From: Corynebacterium canis
Lineage (GTDB): Bacteria; Actinomycetota; Actinomycetes; Mycobacteriales; Mycobacteriaceae
NCBI RefSeq assembly: GCF_030408595.1
Contig: NZ_CP047080.1
Location: 1,447,247 to 1,511,246, forward strand
Length of the DNA: 64,000 nt
Direction of reading: 5' to 3'
The notes beneath the pieces were generated by a model. The model saw only the letters and a list, made by a program, of their open reading frames with translations. It was not told the origin of the DNA and ran no database searches. The translations under genes and the position numbers were made by a program. Positions 40,018 to 49,646 of this stretch are shown here, piece by piece (position 1 is the stretch's first letter; each line of letters opens with the position of its first letter).

Positions 40018-40892
40018 TGAGCCTTATCGAGTTCTTGTCTGAATTTGCCTACCGGCGCATCGTGTATGGAACGGTGCTGATCGGCGCCTGCTCGGGCGCC
40101 ATGGGCGCGTTCCTGTACCTGCGGAAACAATCGCTGATGTCGGACGTGATCGGCCACTCGGCCACGCCGGGTGTGATGGGCGCGTTCTTGGTGATTGGGT
40201 TTTCCCCGTTCCTTGTCGACGCCCGCGCCATGCCCGTGATCACGGTCGGAGCGCTGATCACGGGCTTGCTATCGGTGGTGCTTGCGAACCGTGTCGCCGA
40301 TACCACCCGCATCGGAATCGATGCCACGATGGCGGTCATGCTCTCGCTCTTCCTCGGTGGTGGCCTGCTGTTGCTGCAGATCATCCAGCGGAGTCGCATT
40401 CCCGGCAAGGGCGGCATCGAAGAACTCATGTTCGGAAACGCGGCCACGCTGACCAATCTCGACGTCACCACCATCGCCGTGGTCTGCATCGTTGTCATCG
40501 TGCTGCTCGCCGTCTTTTGGCGACCATTCACCTTTATGACCTTTGACAATGAAATGGCCTACATTGCGGGCCTTCCGCTGCGCTGGCTGAATCCTTTCTT
40601 CTTCGCGCTCATCGTGCTCGCAATGGTGATCGGCGTGAAGGCCGTGGGCCTGATCCTTATGATCGCCTTCGCGGTATTCCCGCCCGCCGCCGCCCGCCAA
40701 TTCTCCAAGACGGTGGGCAGCATGGTGATCCTGTCCGGCGTCTTCGGCGCGATCGCGGCGGTGCTAGGAACCTACTTCTCCGTCGCCGCAGGCAAGGTAC
40801 CCACCGGGCCCGCGATCGTCCTGGTGCTCAGCGTGATCGTGGCGATCTCCATGGTGTTTACCCCGAAGCGATCGGGGGTGCGAGCCGCATGA
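40017..40892 (+). CDS. mntC: Metal ABC transporter permease 1
   Basis: The 291-residue ABC-3 family permease has about eight hydrophobic segments, for example VLIGACSGAMGAFLYLR and ALIVLAMVIGVKAVGLILMI, and the ABC-3 segment HSATPGVMGAFLV. GTG 40017 shares a base with the mntB stop (TAGTG), the tight coupling usual in such operons. It forms the membrane channel with the second permease. Confidence 0.9.
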   Translation: MSLIEFLSEFAYRRIVYGTVLIGACSGAMGAFLYLRKQSLMSDVIGHSATPGVMGAFLVIGFSPFLVDARAMPVITVGALITGLLSVVLANRVADTTRIGIDATMAVMLSLFLGGGLLLLQIIQRSRIPGKGGIEELMFGNAATLTNLDVTTIAVVCIVVIVLLAVFWRPFTFMTFDNEMAYIAGLPLRWLNPFFFALIVLAMVIGVKAVGLILMIAFAVFPPAAARQFSKTVGSMVILSGVFGAIAAVLGTYFSVAAGKVPTGPAIVLVLSVIVAISMVFTPKRSGVRAA

Positions 40893-41782
40893 GTTTCGCC
40901 GTCTCCGTCTCCATCCTTGCCTTGGTTGTGGCATTGACCTGCGCCTTGCCCGGCGTCGTGCTGGTGCTCCGGCGACAGGCCATGCTTTCGGACGCGTTAT
41001 CGCACGCAGTGCTCCCCGGCATTGCCATCGCGGCAATGTGGGTGAGTTCCCCTCGTTCCCCCTGGCTGATCGTCGGGGCCACCATCGGTGGCGTGGTGGT
41101 TATCGCCGCCACCGAATGGTTGCGTAGCCACGGCCGATTCACGGAAGACTCCGCCACCGGCCTTATCTTCCCGGCGTTCTTCGCCATCGGCGTAATCATC
41201 ATTTCGACAAGGCTCACCACCTCCACGATCTCCGAACACACGGTGCTGGTCGGCGACCTCAATATCGCGGCACTCAGTCACCTCGTGATCGGCGGCATAG
41301 ACCTTGGTCCAAAAGACGCCTGGATCGTGGGCAGTGTGGGGCTCCTTACCGCCATCGTTATTATCGTTGCCCACCGCCCCTTGACGATCTCCACATTCGA
41401 CCCTGTGTTCGCGGCGTCGATAGGCTTGAAACAGCGGTTGCTGCACTACGTCATCATGGTGCTGGTATCGTTGACCGTCGTGGTCTCGTTCAACGCTGCG
41501 GGCGCGGTCCTCGTGGTGGCGCTCATGATTGTGCCGGCCGCCACAGCGCTGCTGGTCACCCACTCGCTGGGCGAACTGCTTTCGCTCACGATGCTCATCG
41601 CGCTGGCCAGTTCCCAAATCGGGTTCTGGGTGGCCTATCGGCTCGACGCCGCAACCTCGCCAACCATGGCGCTGGTCTACGGCCTGATATTCCTTGGACT
41701 GTGGGGATTCACACGAATTCGCGCCCGTCGTGCCGGGGCTACCGAAGTATCCAAAGCAGCCGAGCCCGCTTCACTAACCTGA
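40889..41782 (+). CDS. mntD: Metal ABC transporter permease 2
   Basis: A second ABC-3 family permease of 297 residues with about nine hydrophobic segments; LRRQAMLSDALSHAVLPGIA is the conserved cytoplasmic region of the family. The start ATG overlaps the mntC stop (ATGA). Two different permease subunits following binding protein and ATPase is the mntABCD (C. diphtheriae) layout. The operon ends before a repeat-containing gap. Confidence 0.9.
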   Translation: MSFAVSVSILALVVALTCALPGVVLVLRRQAMLSDALSHAVLPGIAIAAMWVSSPRSPWLIVGATIGGVVVIAATEWLRSHGRFTEDSATGLIFPAFFAIGVIIISTRLTTSTISEHTVLVGDLNIAALSHLVIGGIDLGPKDAWIVGSVGLLTAIVIIVAHRPLTISTFDPVFAASIGLKQRLLHYVIMVLVSLTVVVSFNAAGAVLVVALMIVPAATALLVTHSLGELLSLTMLIALASSQIGFWVAYRLDAATSPTMALVYGLIFLGLWGFTRIRARRAGATEVSKAAEPASLT

Positions 41783-41888
41783 GGCGGGTATCGGGGGGTG
41801 GATACAACTAGAGCAACGGGTGTTGCTCCTCATGGTTTCGGGTGCCTTGGCTGCGCCGCTCGCATCGTTTCCGGGCGCTCACCTGGTG

Positions 41889-42177
41889 AAACGCCGTAGG
41901 AGCCCCGCTGCGGCCTTGAAGTCCGTTACCCTTGGTCACCTATGGCCGAATTGCGTAAATTGGCTTCATTTTGGGTGGTCGGTTGCCCGCAATTCCTTGC
42001 TTTCATCGGTAGGTTGCCCTCAACGCTTTTCTTCGGCGGGAGTTGAACGATGTCTACCGATATTTTTTACATCAAAATCCCGAAATCTGTGTAAAAAATA
42101 TCGCGGCGGCGGCCCCAGCCGGCCCCGAATGATGAAAATTACACAGAATCCGGGATTTGAGTGTAAAAAACTTCATG
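41889..42177. repeat. Long intergenic repeat, copy 1 (289 bp)
   Basis: This segment recurs as a direct copy at 42387-42647. It contains CGATATTTTTTACA (42058-42071) and its exact complement TGTAAAAAATATCG (42090-42103), a 14 bp perfect stem with an 18 nt loop. It ends with a second, inverted version of the same motif (AATTACACAGAATCCGGGAT to GTGTAAAAAACTTCAT, 42138-42176), making a nested palindromic element. No convincing gene is present. Copy 1 has ~30 bp near 41990-42020 that copy 2 lacks. Confidence 0.8.
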
Positions 42178-42313
42178 TGAAGTGCGCTACCTATTGCTAC
42201 CGGCCCCAGACGGGCCAATATGCACCGCTCCGCGCGGAACCTCAAGCTCGAAGCCGCCATCGATGAGGCACTTTAGCTTGCCTGGCCTCATTCTCGGCGC
42301 CCCCAATGATCGG

Positions 42314-42372
42314 CGGGCGGCAATGCATTGGGCCCAGGCGCGACCGACTGTGTCCAATGCATTTTGCGCCCG
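42314..42372. repeat. Long imperfect inverted repeat between the two repeat copies
   Basis: CGGGCGGCAATGCATTGG (42314-42331) pairs almost fully with CCAATGCATTTTGCGCCCG (42354-42372) around a 22 nt loop. This gives a ~17 bp hairpin with a small mismatch. It is unrelated in sequence to the flanking TTTTTTACA hairpins. It may be a folded RNA or a palindromic intergenic repeat. Confidence 0.6.
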
Positions 42373-42386
42373 AAAGCTTATTGCGC

Positions 42387-42647
42387 AAACGCCGTAGGAG
42401 CCCCGTTAAGGCCTTGAAGTCAACTACCCTTGGTCACCTATGGCCGCATGCCGCTAAATACGCCATTTCGATGCGGTCGGTTGCCTGCAACGCTTTTCTT
42501 CGGCGGGAGTTGAACGGTGTCTACCGATATTTTTTACATCAAAATCCCGAAATCTGTGTAAAAAATATCGCGGCAGCTGCCCCAGCCGGCCCCGAACGAT
42601 GAAAATTACGCGGCGGAATCCGGGATTTGAGTGTAAAAAACTTCATG
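42387..42647. repeat. Long intergenic repeat, copy 2 (261 bp)
   Basis: Copy 2 is highly similar to 41889-42177, starting at the same AAACGCCGTAGGAGCCCC and ending at GTGTAAAAAACTTCATG. The 14 bp stem is intact (42525-42538 with 42557-42570). The inverted second motif is changed by a small insertion (AATTACGCGGCGGAATCCGG). It ends 38 bp before the convergent POT gene, so the hairpins could also serve as terminators. Confidence 0.8.
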
Positions 42648-42685
42648 CGCAGCACACAACGTATCGCAGCGGCAGTACCCACCGC

Positions 42686-44143
42686 CTAGTGCTGCAGTTT
42701 TCGGCTCAATAAAAACACGAACAGGCCGATCGCCATGACCGTCACGCTGCAGGTAAGAAAGTATGTCGCCTCCGCCGACGCGTTGTCTGGGTTGTAGAAC
42801 GTTGAGAGTACCCCGGCGGTGGCGGTTCCGATTGCCATGGTCAGGAAGTACAGCGCGGAAAACCGCGTCGAAAATGCTTGCGGTGCATAGGCCGTGGTTG
42901 CCGACATTCCCACCGGACCGACCAGCAATTCGCCCAACGTGATTATCAGCGTTGCCCCGGCCAGCACGAGAAATGGCGTGGAGTTTTCGCCACTTCCTGC
43001 GAATGGCAGCATGACTAGGAGTCCGGATCCGGAGATGATTACGCCCAACCCCATTTTTGCCGGGGAGTTTAGTTTTGGCGTGCGCCGCCAGAGCCAGGCG
43101 AGTGGTAGCGAGAACGCCAGGATATAGAGCGGGTTTAGCGATTGCGTCCAGCTTGCGGGGATGGTGAAGGATCCGATTGTACGGTCGAGACGCACGTCGG
43201 AGTATACGGCGAAGACGCCGTAGGTTTGGTTGAGCACGGACCAGAATGCGCAGGAGGCGAAGAAGAGCGGCAGGTAGGCGATGGCGCGGCGTTTTTCCGG
43301 GCCGGTGACGTCTTTGGATCCGAGGATTTGTGCGAATAGCGCGGCGGCCACTGTGAGCGTGGCTATGAGGAGTATGGTGGCCAGTGAGCTGAGCGCGATT
43401 TGCCCGGTTGCAACGAGCGTGACGACGCCCGCGACCACCAACAATGCGGCAGCTGCGGCGTAGAGGGGGCGCGCGGAGGTGATCGGATTGTGCGGCCGCA
43501 GCAATTCGGGGCTGAGGAATTTGCGGCGAAACGCCAAGTAGTACGTGAGTGCGATAATCATGAGTACGGCGGCGGCGCCGAAGCCGACATGGTAGCCGCG
43601 GGTATCGGCAAGCCATCCCGTGAGCAGGGGACCTAACAGGGCGCCGACATTGATGCCGAGGTAGAAGAGTTGGAATGCTGAGTCGCGGCGGGCGTCGTCA
43701 TCCGTTGGGAACGCTTGTCCTAATACGGTGATGGCTGCCGTTTTGAGGAATCCGGAGCCGATGGCTACGAGGACGAGGCCGATTGCCACGCCCCAACCGC
43801 CTGGGATAAGGGAGAGGGCAAGGTGGCCGATCACTAGGGTGATGGCACCGCCGAGGAGGGTGCGTTCGGCTCCGTAGAGGCGGTCCGCCACCCAGCCGCC
43901 AGCCAGCGTGCACAGGTAGACGGATGCCCCGTAAGCGCCCATGAGCGCGGTGGCGGTGCTTTTGTCCAGGCCGATGCCGGTGGTGGTGGCGTATAGGTAG
44001 TACACCATGATTGCTTGCATGCCGTAGAAGCTGAATCGCTCCCACATTTCCACGCCGACGATGCCCGGCACGATACCGGGGGTAACGGGAGGCGGGGAAG
44101 AGTGTTCCGAGGTGTGCACGGTGTCACGTTGAGTAAGGGTCAT
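42686..44143 (-). CDS. POT-family di/tripeptide transporter
   Basis: The 485-residue proton-coupled oligopeptide transporter has the family signature EMWERFSFYGMQAIMVYYL (ExxERFxYY type) in helix 1. It also has GGWVADRLYGAERTLLGGA between helices 2 and 3 and YLGINVGALLGPLLTGWLAD in a later helix. About 14 hydrophobic segments are present, matching bacterial DtpT-like proteins. It is convergent with the metal ABC operon and divergent from bioA, with 174 bp between. No clear ribosome-binding site precedes the ATG. Confidence 0.92.
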   Translation of the reverse strand: MTLTQRDTVHTSEHSSPPPVTPGIVPGIVGVEMWERFSFYGMQAIMVYYLYATTTGIGLDKSTATALMGAYGASVYLCTLAGGWVADRLYGAERTLLGGAITLVIGHLALSLIPGGWGVAIGLVLVAIGSGFLKTAAITVLGQAFPTDDDARRDSAFQLFYLGINVGALLGPLLTGWLADTRGYHVGFGAAAVLMIIALTYYLAFRRKFLSPELLRPHNPITSARPLYAAAAALLVVAGVVTLVATGQIALSSLATILLIATLTVAAALFAQILGSKDVTGPEKRRAIAYLPLFFASCAFWSVLNQTYGVFAVYSDVRLDRTIGSFTIPASWTQSLNPLYILAFSLPLAWLWRRTPKLNSPAKMGLGVIISGSGLLVMLPFAGSGENSTPFLVLAGATLIITLGELLVGPVGMSATTAYAPQAFSTRFSALYFLTMAIGTATAGVLSTFYNPDNASAEATYFLTCSVTVMAIGLFVFLLSRKLQH

Positions 44144-44317
44144 GGGAATATTTCTACATGATCATCGTTCAGTTGTGTTAAACATCGTATAGATGCCCTG
44201 CGTGATGCTGGCCGCTCACACAGTCCCTAGTGGGCCTTGACCTGCGGATATTTTCGGGCTAGCCTACCGATAGGGGTGGAGTTTCGCGGGAGGGGCGGGG
44301 CATTATATAGTTGAACA

Positions 44318-45619
44318 ATGTCTACGAAGATTGCAGATATCGTCGCGTATGATCAGGCGCATATCTGGCACCCATATAGCGCAACTCCGGCGCCGATGGA
44401 TCCGCGCGTAGTGTCTCGAACCGAGGGCGTGCATTTGTTTTTGGATGACGGCACGCGCCTTATCGATGCTATGAGTAGCTGGTGGGCCGCCGCCCACGGG
44501 CATGGGCATCCGGCGTTGGTATCCGCAGCTAACCAGCAACTTTCGCGCATGAGCCACGTCATGTTCGGTGGGCTTACGCACCGCCCGGCGGCCGAATTGA
44601 CCGCGGCGTTATTGGATTTGGTGCCGCCGCATTTTAGTAAGGTCTTTTTCGCTGATTCCGGGTCAGTTTCCGTGGAAGTCGCGATGAAAATGGCCATCCA
44701 GTACCAGCGCGGGCTGGGACAGGCGAAGCGTACCAAATTTGTCACCTGGCGCGGTGGCTATCATGGGGACACGCTCGCCCCGATGAGCGTATGTGACCCA
44801 GATTCGGGCATGCATTCGATCTGGTCTGGGATCCTCCCGCAGCACACGTTCGCGCCGCGGCCGCCGGATCGCGGCGCCAGCGCCACCACACGCGCCGACT
44901 ATCTTGCACAATTCGATTCTTTGATCGAAGACACTCATGCCGCCGTGATCGTGGAACCCGTGGTGCAAGGCGCGGGCGGAATGCGTTTCCACGATCCCGA
45001 ATTGCTGATAGGTTTGCGCAGCATTTGCGATGCGCACGGCCTGCTTTTAATCGTCGATGAAATCGCAACTGGATTCGGGCGCACCGGGCGGCTCTTCGCC
45101 GCCGAGCACATCGCGGCGGACATCATGTGCGTGGGTAAGGCGCTCACCGGTGGTTTTATGTCGCTGGCCGCCACGATCACCACCGATGCGGTGGCGGCGG
45201 CGATCCAGACCCCGGCCGGCGGCGGTGCCTTGATGCACGGGCCGACGTTTATGGCCAATCCGCTCGCGTGCGCGGTGGCCACCGCCGCGATGGGATTGAT
45301 CGCGGCGGGGGATTGGCGGACGCAAGTCCCCCGAATCGAACGTGAGTTGGAGGAGGGTCTTGCCCCGCTGCGCGGCATTTCGGGCGTGCAAGATGTCCGC
45401 GTGCTCGGTGCGATTGGCGTGGTGGAAATGGTCGAGGAAGTGGACGTGCGGGCGGCGACGGAAGCGGCCGTCGATAAGCGGGTGTGGTTACGGCCGTTCG
45501 GCAGGCTTATTTATTGCATGCCGCCGTTTCTTTGCACCAGCGCGGAAATAGAAAATATTTGCCAAGCTATGGCGGCTGCGGTGCGGGCCACTGTGGCGGA
45601 AGAGAGGAAGAAATCATGA
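44318..45619 (+). CDS. bioA: Adenosylmethionine--8-amino-7-oxononanoate aminotransferase
   Basis: BioA makes 7,8-diaminopelargonate from KAPA and SAM in biotin synthesis. The 433-residue product has IWHPYSATPAP near the start, SSWWAAAHGHGHP, the PLP lysine K274 in MCVGKALTGGFMSLAAT and VDEIATGFGRTG. TATAGT (44306-44311) lies 6 nt before the ATG, indicating leaderless transcription. bioD overlaps the stop. The partner bioB is not in the window. Confidence 0.96.
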   Translation: MSTKIADIVAYDQAHIWHPYSATPAPMDPRVVSRTEGVHLFLDDGTRLIDAMSSWWAAAHGHGHPALVSAANQQLSRMSHVMFGGLTHRPAAELTAALLDLVPPHFSKVFFADSGSVSVEVAMKMAIQYQRGLGQAKRTKFVTWRGGYHGDTLAPMSVCDPDSGMHSIWSGILPQHTFAPRPPDRGASATTRADYLAQFDSLIEDTHAAVIVEPVVQGAGGMRFHDPELLIGLRSICDAHGLLLIVDEIATGFGRTGRLFAAEHIAADIMCVGKALTGGFMSLAATITTDAVAAAIQTPAGGGALMHGPTFMANPLACAVATAAMGLIAAGDWRTQVPRIERELEEGLAPLRGISGVQDVRVLGAIGVVEMVEEVDVRAATEAAVDKRVWLRPFGRLIYCMPPFLCTSAEIENICQAMAAAVRATVAEERKKS

Positions 45620-46260
45620 TCGTCGTCACCGGCACAAACACGGATGTGGGCAAGACCATCGCCACGGCGGCGCTGGCAACGCGCATCCCGAACGCCCTCC
45701 CCGTCAAACCCGTACAAACGGGCGAACCGGACGGTAGCGGGGACATCGTTACCATCGCGCGCCTTAGCGGCGTGACCGGCGTGGAGTTTACCCGCTACCC
45801 CGAACCGTTGGCGCCGAATATCGCCGCGCGGCGGGCAAACATGCCGCAGCTTTCGCTCACGGAAACGGTGGATCGGATCACAAGCCTCGCCACCCCGCAA
45901 CGCACCCTACTTATCGAAGGTGCTGGCGGACTCCTCGTGCGCATGGCGGACGATTGGACGATCGCGGACCTCGCGCTGCGCCTCGACGCCGGCATTATCG
46001 TAGTCACCTCGCTGGGCCTCGGCTCGCTCAATGCGGCGGAACTGACCGTGGCGGCGGCGCGCGCGAAGGGGCTGCACGTCTTGGGGCTGATCGGCGGTTT
46101 GATGCCGGCGGAACCGGACCTGGCCACGCGCCTGAACCTCGCCGAATTACCGGAGGTGACGGGCGTGCCATTGCTGGGTTGGTTGCCTGCCGGAGCGGGC
46201 AAGTACACGCGGGAGGAATTCGCACAAGCAGCCGCAAGCATTCGCGTTCCGGCGCATTGA
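45616..46260 (+). CDS. bioD: Dethiobiotin synthetase
   Basis: BioD closes the ureido ring of dethiobiotin using ATP and CO2. The 214-residue product has the P-loop TGTNTDVGKT, the substrate lysine in PVKPVQTG and EGAGGLLV. ATG 45616 overlaps the bioA stop (ATGA), and GAGAGGAAG precedes it. The pair forms a two-gene operon. Confidence 0.95.
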   Translation: MIVVTGTNTDVGKTIATAALATRIPNALPVKPVQTGEPDGSGDIVTIARLSGVTGVEFTRYPEPLAPNIAARRANMPQLSLTETVDRITSLATPQRTLLIEGAGGLLVRMADDWTIADLALRLDAGIIVVTSLGLGSLNAAELTVAAARAKGLHVLGLIGGLMPAEPDLATRLNLAELPEVTGVPLLGWLPAGAGKYTREEFAQAAASIRVPAH

Positions 46261-46327
46261 ATTCGGCGGTGCCGATCGGCTAGTGTGGAATTCGATTTTC
46301 ACAACCATATACAGATTGGACACAATT

Positions 46328-47215
46328 GTGACTCCTCCCGCTCGCCGTGACGGTATACCGGAAAAGAAACGCAAACGACCCGCGCGTCCGCGGTCCGATG
46401 CCGCCGATGTGTACGTGTCCAAGGCGAAACCAGCCCGGCACCAGCACGTGGATAGCGCTCGCCTTGCCAATCAACCTCAGGGGGAGGGGGTGCGCCTGCA
46501 GAAAGTGCTGGCCCAGGCCGGGGTCGCCTCCCGCCGGATGGCCGAAAAGTTGATCGCCGCCGGTCGCGTTGAGGTCAATGGCAAGGTGGTCACCGCGCAG
46601 GGTATGCGCATTGATCCGGACACCGCCGTTGTGCGTGTCGACGGCGTGCGTATCCGCGTCAACGAAGACATGGTGTATTTCCTGCTGAATAAGCCATGGG
46701 GTTTGCAGTGCACCATGCAGGACGATATGGGCCGCCCGTGCGTCGGCGATATTGTGAGCGAACGTTTAAGCGCAGGTCAGCGCCTGTTTCACGTGGGGCG
46801 GCTGGATGCCGATACGGAGGGGCTGCTGTTGCTGACCAACGACGGGGAACTGGCCAATCGGCTGATGCACCCGAAATACGAGGTTTCGAAAACGTATTTG
46901 GCTACGGTGCAGGGCGAGGCCGATCGTGCGCTGGTGCGTACGCTCCGCAATGGTGTCGAACTGGAGGACGGTTTGGCCAAGGCTGACTATGTGCAGATCG
47001 TGGACACCTGGCAGGGCAAGTCGCTGATCCGCATCGAGCTTCATGAGGGCCGCAAGCACATCGTTCGCCGAATGCTCAAAGAGGCGGGTTTTCCCGTGGA
47101 GCGCCTCGTGCGCACCAAGATTCACACGGTGCAATTGGGCGAGCAAAAGCCCGGCACGCTGCGCGCGTTAAACAATTCTGAGCTGACGAGCCTCTATAAG
47201 GCGGTGGGAATGTGA
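46328..47215 (+). CDS. rluB: 23S rRNA pseudouridine synthase RluB-like
   Basis: The 295-residue protein has a basic N-terminal tail (EKKRKRPARPR), an S4 domain (VRLQKVLAQAGVASRRMAEK) and the RsuA-type catalytic motif VGRLDADTEGLLLLTNDG with the nucleophilic Asp. GTG 46328 is the likely start (MTPPARRDG). It begins the rluB-cmk-der operon, which in mycobacteria directly follows scpB. Confidence 0.92.
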   Translation: MTPPARRDGIPEKKRKRPARPRSDAADVYVSKAKPARHQHVDSARLANQPQGEGVRLQKVLAQAGVASRRMAEKLIAAGRVEVNGKVVTAQGMRIDPDTAVVRVDGVRIRVNEDMVYFLLNKPWGLQCTMQDDMGRPCVGDIVSERLSAGQRLFHVGRLDADTEGLLLLTNDGELANRLMHPKYEVSKTYLATVQGEADRALVRTLRNGVELEDGLAKADYVQIVDTWQGKSLIRIELHEGRKHIVRRMLKEAGFPVERLVRTKIHTVQLGEQKPGTLRALNNSELTSLYKAVGM

Positions 47216-47919
47216 TTTCGAATATGCCGCAAGGCGGGTTGATTGTTGCGGTTGATGGCCCTTCCGGTACGGGCAAGTCGACCGCGTGCCGAGCCCTCGC
47301 CCAGCACCTCGGGGCGAAGTATTTGGATACCGGCGCGATGTACCGTGTGGCCACGCTGCACGTGTTGCGGCACGGCATTGATCCCCAAGATTCGGCCGCG
47401 GTGATTGCCGCGACTTCCGAATTGCCGCTGGTAGTCAACGATGACCCCGCAGCGACCACCGTATTGCTCGCGGGTGCCGACGTCTCCGCAGACATCCGCA
47501 GCGCCGAGGTGACGCGCTACGTTTCCACGGTGTCCGCGATTCCCGAGGTGCGCGAGAACCTGGTGGATTTGCAGCGTTCGCTGATCGAGCAGGCCGGCCG
47601 TTGCGTGGTCGAAGGCCGCGACATTGGAACTGTTGTGCTTATCGACGCCCCGCTGAAGGTGTTTCTGACCGCTTCCGCCGCTGTGCGCGCACAACGCAGA
47701 TTTGATCAGGATATCGCCGCTGGCCGAAGCGCCGATTACGATTCCATCTTGGCGGATATTGAGCGCCGAGACGCCCACGATTCCAACCGCGCCGCCTCGC
47801 CGTTGCGCCCAGCAAGTGATGCGATACTGGTGGATACCTCGGACCTGAGCCTGGCCGAGGTAATCGATCACCTTGTCGAGCTTGCCGTAGCCTCCGCAGA
47901 AAGGACTCCAGAGCTGTGA
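47212..47919 (+). CDS. cmk: Cytidylate kinase
   Basis: Cmk phosphorylates CMP and dCMP. The 235-residue product has the P-loop [28 protein letters not shown] and [11 protein letters not shown], which is diagnostic for the family. GTG 47212 overlaps the rluB stop; ATG 47224 is an alternative start. The stop overlaps der (GTGA). Confidence 0.96.
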   Translation: MISNMPQGGLIVAVDGPSGTGKSTACRALAQHLGAKYLDTGAMYRVATLHVLRHGIDPQDSAAVIAATSELPLVVNDDPAATTVLLAGADVSADIRSAEVTRYVSTVSAIPEVRENLVDLQRSLIEQAGRCVVEGRDIGTVVLIDAPLKVFLTASAAVRAQRRFDQDIAAGRSADYDSILADIERRDAHDSNRAASPLRPASDAILVDTSDLSLAEVIDHLVELAVASAERTPEL

Positions 47920-49442
47920 AGCCCCACAACCCTGACGAACAAGAATTTGAACCTATGGACGCGGAGCGCGCTGCCGATTTCGAAGAGGGTGACTTCGATG
48001 AGGATTTCGAGGGCGTGGATTTCGATGAGGCGGATTTCGGCGAGCCCGATTTCGGGGAGCGCTATGGCGACGCCGAGTGGGAAGAACTCGAAGAAGCGTA
48101 CGGAGTGCCGCAGCATACCGAAGAGGAGCTGTGCACCGTTACCATCGTGGGCCGCCCAAATGTGGGGAAATCCTCCCTGGTAAACCGCTTTTTGCAACGC
48201 CGCGAGGCCGTCGTGGAGGATGTTCCCGGCGTCACGCGCGATCGCGTTTCCTATATTACGGATTGGAACGGTCGCCGCTTCTGGGTCCAAGACACCGGCG
48301 GTTGGGATCCCGATGCCAAGGGCATCCACGCCGCGATCGCCCGGCAGGCCGAAACCGCGATGGCCACCTCCGATGTGATCGTGTTTGTGGTGGACACCAA
48401 GGTGGGTATTACGGAAACCGATCAGGTGATGGCCCGCAGATTGCAAAAGGCCGAGGTGCCCGTCATTCTCGTTGCAAATAAGTTCGATTCGGACGCCCAG
48501 TACGGGGATATGGCGGAGTTTTGGGGCCTTGGCCTCGGGGACCCATATCCGGTATCCGCATTGCATGGTCGTGGCGGCGCCGACGTGCTGGACGTCATTG
48601 TCGAATCCTTCCCGGATTCGCCCCGCGCGACGTCGATAACCGCAGGTCCGCGGCGTGTAGCTCTGGTTGGAAAGCCGAACGTGGGGAAGTCCTCGCTGCT
48701 AAACAAAATCTCCGGCGAGGAACGCGCGGTGGTGGATAATGTCGCCGGAACTACCATCGATCCGGTCGATTCTTTGGTCCAATTGGACCAGAATCTGTGG
48801 AAGTTTATTGATACGGCCGGGCTGCGGAAAAAGGTGAAAAGTGCGGTTGGCCACGAGTATTATGCGTCGCTACGCACGCGCGGTGCGATCGATGCCGCCG
48901 AGGTGTGCGTGTTCCTGATCGACGCATCCGAAAATATCAGCGAGCAGGATCAGAAGATCCTGGGCATGATCATCGACTCCGGCCGCGCGCTTGTGGTTGC
49001 CTATAATAAATGGGACCTTGTGGACGAGGATCGCCGCGACTTGCTCGAACGGGAAATCGAACAGCAATTGGCGCATATTCCGTGGGCGCGCCGCGTGAAC
49101 ATCTCTGCAAAGACCGGTCGGGCGTTGCAGAAATTGGAACCCGCCATGCTGGAGGCGCTGGAATCCTGGGACTCCCGCGTTTCCACCGGCCAATTGAACA
49201 CCTGGTTGCGTGGCGTGATCGCCCAAAATCCGCCGCCGATGCGGGGCGGGCGCGTGCCGCGAGTGCTGTTTGCCACGCAGGCCTCGACGCGGCCGCCGGT
49301 AATTGTGCTGTTTACCACCGGTTTCCTGGATGCGGGTTATCGCCGCTACCTCGAACGTAAATTCCGTGAAACGTTTGGTTTTGCCGGCTCGCCGGTGCGA
49401 ATAGCTGTTCGGGTTCGCGAAAAGCGGCGGAAACGAAAGTAA
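47916..49442 (+). CDS. der: Ribosome biogenesis GTPase Der (EngA)
   Basis: Der acts in 50S subunit assembly. The 508-residue product has two GTPase domains, with P-loops GRPNVGKS (79-86) and [12 protein letters not shown], and a C-terminal KH-like domain ending in a basic tail. Residues ~7-70 form a very acidic extension ([20 protein letters not shown]) typical of actinobacterial EngA. GTG 47916 overlaps the cmk stop. Confidence 0.95.
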   Translation: MKPHNPDEQEFEPMDAERAADFEEGDFDEDFEGVDFDEADFGEPDFGERYGDAEWEELEEAYGVPQHTEEELCTVTIVGRPNVGKSSLVNRFLQRREAVVEDVPGVTRDRVSYITDWNGRRFWVQDTGGWDPDAKGIHAAIARQAETAMATSDVIVFVVDTKVGITETDQVMARRLQKAEVPVILVANKFDSDAQYGDMAEFWGLGLGDPYPVSALHGRGGADVLDVIVESFPDSPRATSITAGPRRVALVGKPNVGKSSLLNKISGEERAVVDNVAGTTIDPVDSLVQLDQNLWKFIDTAGLRKKVKSAVGHEYYASLRTRGAIDAAEVCVFLIDASENISEQDQKILGMIIDSGRALVVAYNKWDLVDEDRRDLLEREIEQQLAHIPWARRVNISAKTGRALQKLEPAMLEALESWDSRVSTGQLNTWLRGVIAQNPPPMRGGRVPRVLFATQASTRPPVIVLFTTGFLDAGYRRYLERKFRETFGFAGSPVRIAVRVREKRRKRK

Positions 49443-49473
49443 GGCTTGGAAAAGCGGCTGGCTGCAATCAGAA

Positions 49474-49499
49474 AAGCTCCTTGGAATTCCAAGGAGCTT
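49474..49499 (-). terminator. Perfect palindromic terminator
   Basis: AAGCTCCTTGG-AATT-CCAAGGAGCTT is a perfect 26 bp palindrome between der and the small minus-strand gene. Read on the minus strand it is followed by TTTTC, so it fits best as the intrinsic terminator of that gene. It may also stop der transcription from the other side. Confidence 0.75.
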
Positions 49500-49526
49500 C
49501 TGGGCCTCTGTGAAAGGCGATAGTTA

Positions 49527-49646
49527 TTAAGCGCTGAGCTGTGCGCCGTCAAGGCTGCCGGCGAGATCGCCATCGTTTACGAGCTTGACCAGCGAGAAGA
49601 CGGAGCCGACCAGCTTGACGAATTCCAATACTGCAGCGATGTCCAT
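49527..49646 (-). CDS. Small amphipathic protein, 39 residues
   Basis: On the minus strand ATG (49646-49644) opens a 39-residue frame: MDIAAVLEFVKLVGSVFSLV then KLVNDGDLAGSLDGAQLSA. GAAAGG lies 9 nt upstream, TATAGT serves as a likely -10 around 49690, and a strong terminator follows at 49474-49499, so this is a complete single-gene unit. Residues 3-24 would form a hydrophobic or amphipathic helix; the tail is acidic. Size and character recall the short helical PorA/PorH porins of corynebacteria and secreted amphipathic peptides, but I do not recognise the sequence. Confidence 0.7.
   Translation of the reverse strand: MDIAAVLEFVKLVGSVFSLVKLVNDGDLAGSLDGAQLSA

Noticed and set aside
41820..42266. 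A 148-codon open frame (MLLLMVSGALAAPL...) after the metal ABC operon
   Set aside because: It runs through the hairpin-bearing repeat, has no ribosome-binding site, resembles no family, and the frame is not kept in the second repeat copy.
44312..44324. BioQ-type operator at the bioA start (TGAAC-N3-GT...)
   Set aside because: Only the TGAAC half and two further bases fit the corynebacterial BioQ consensus as I remember it; too weak to call.
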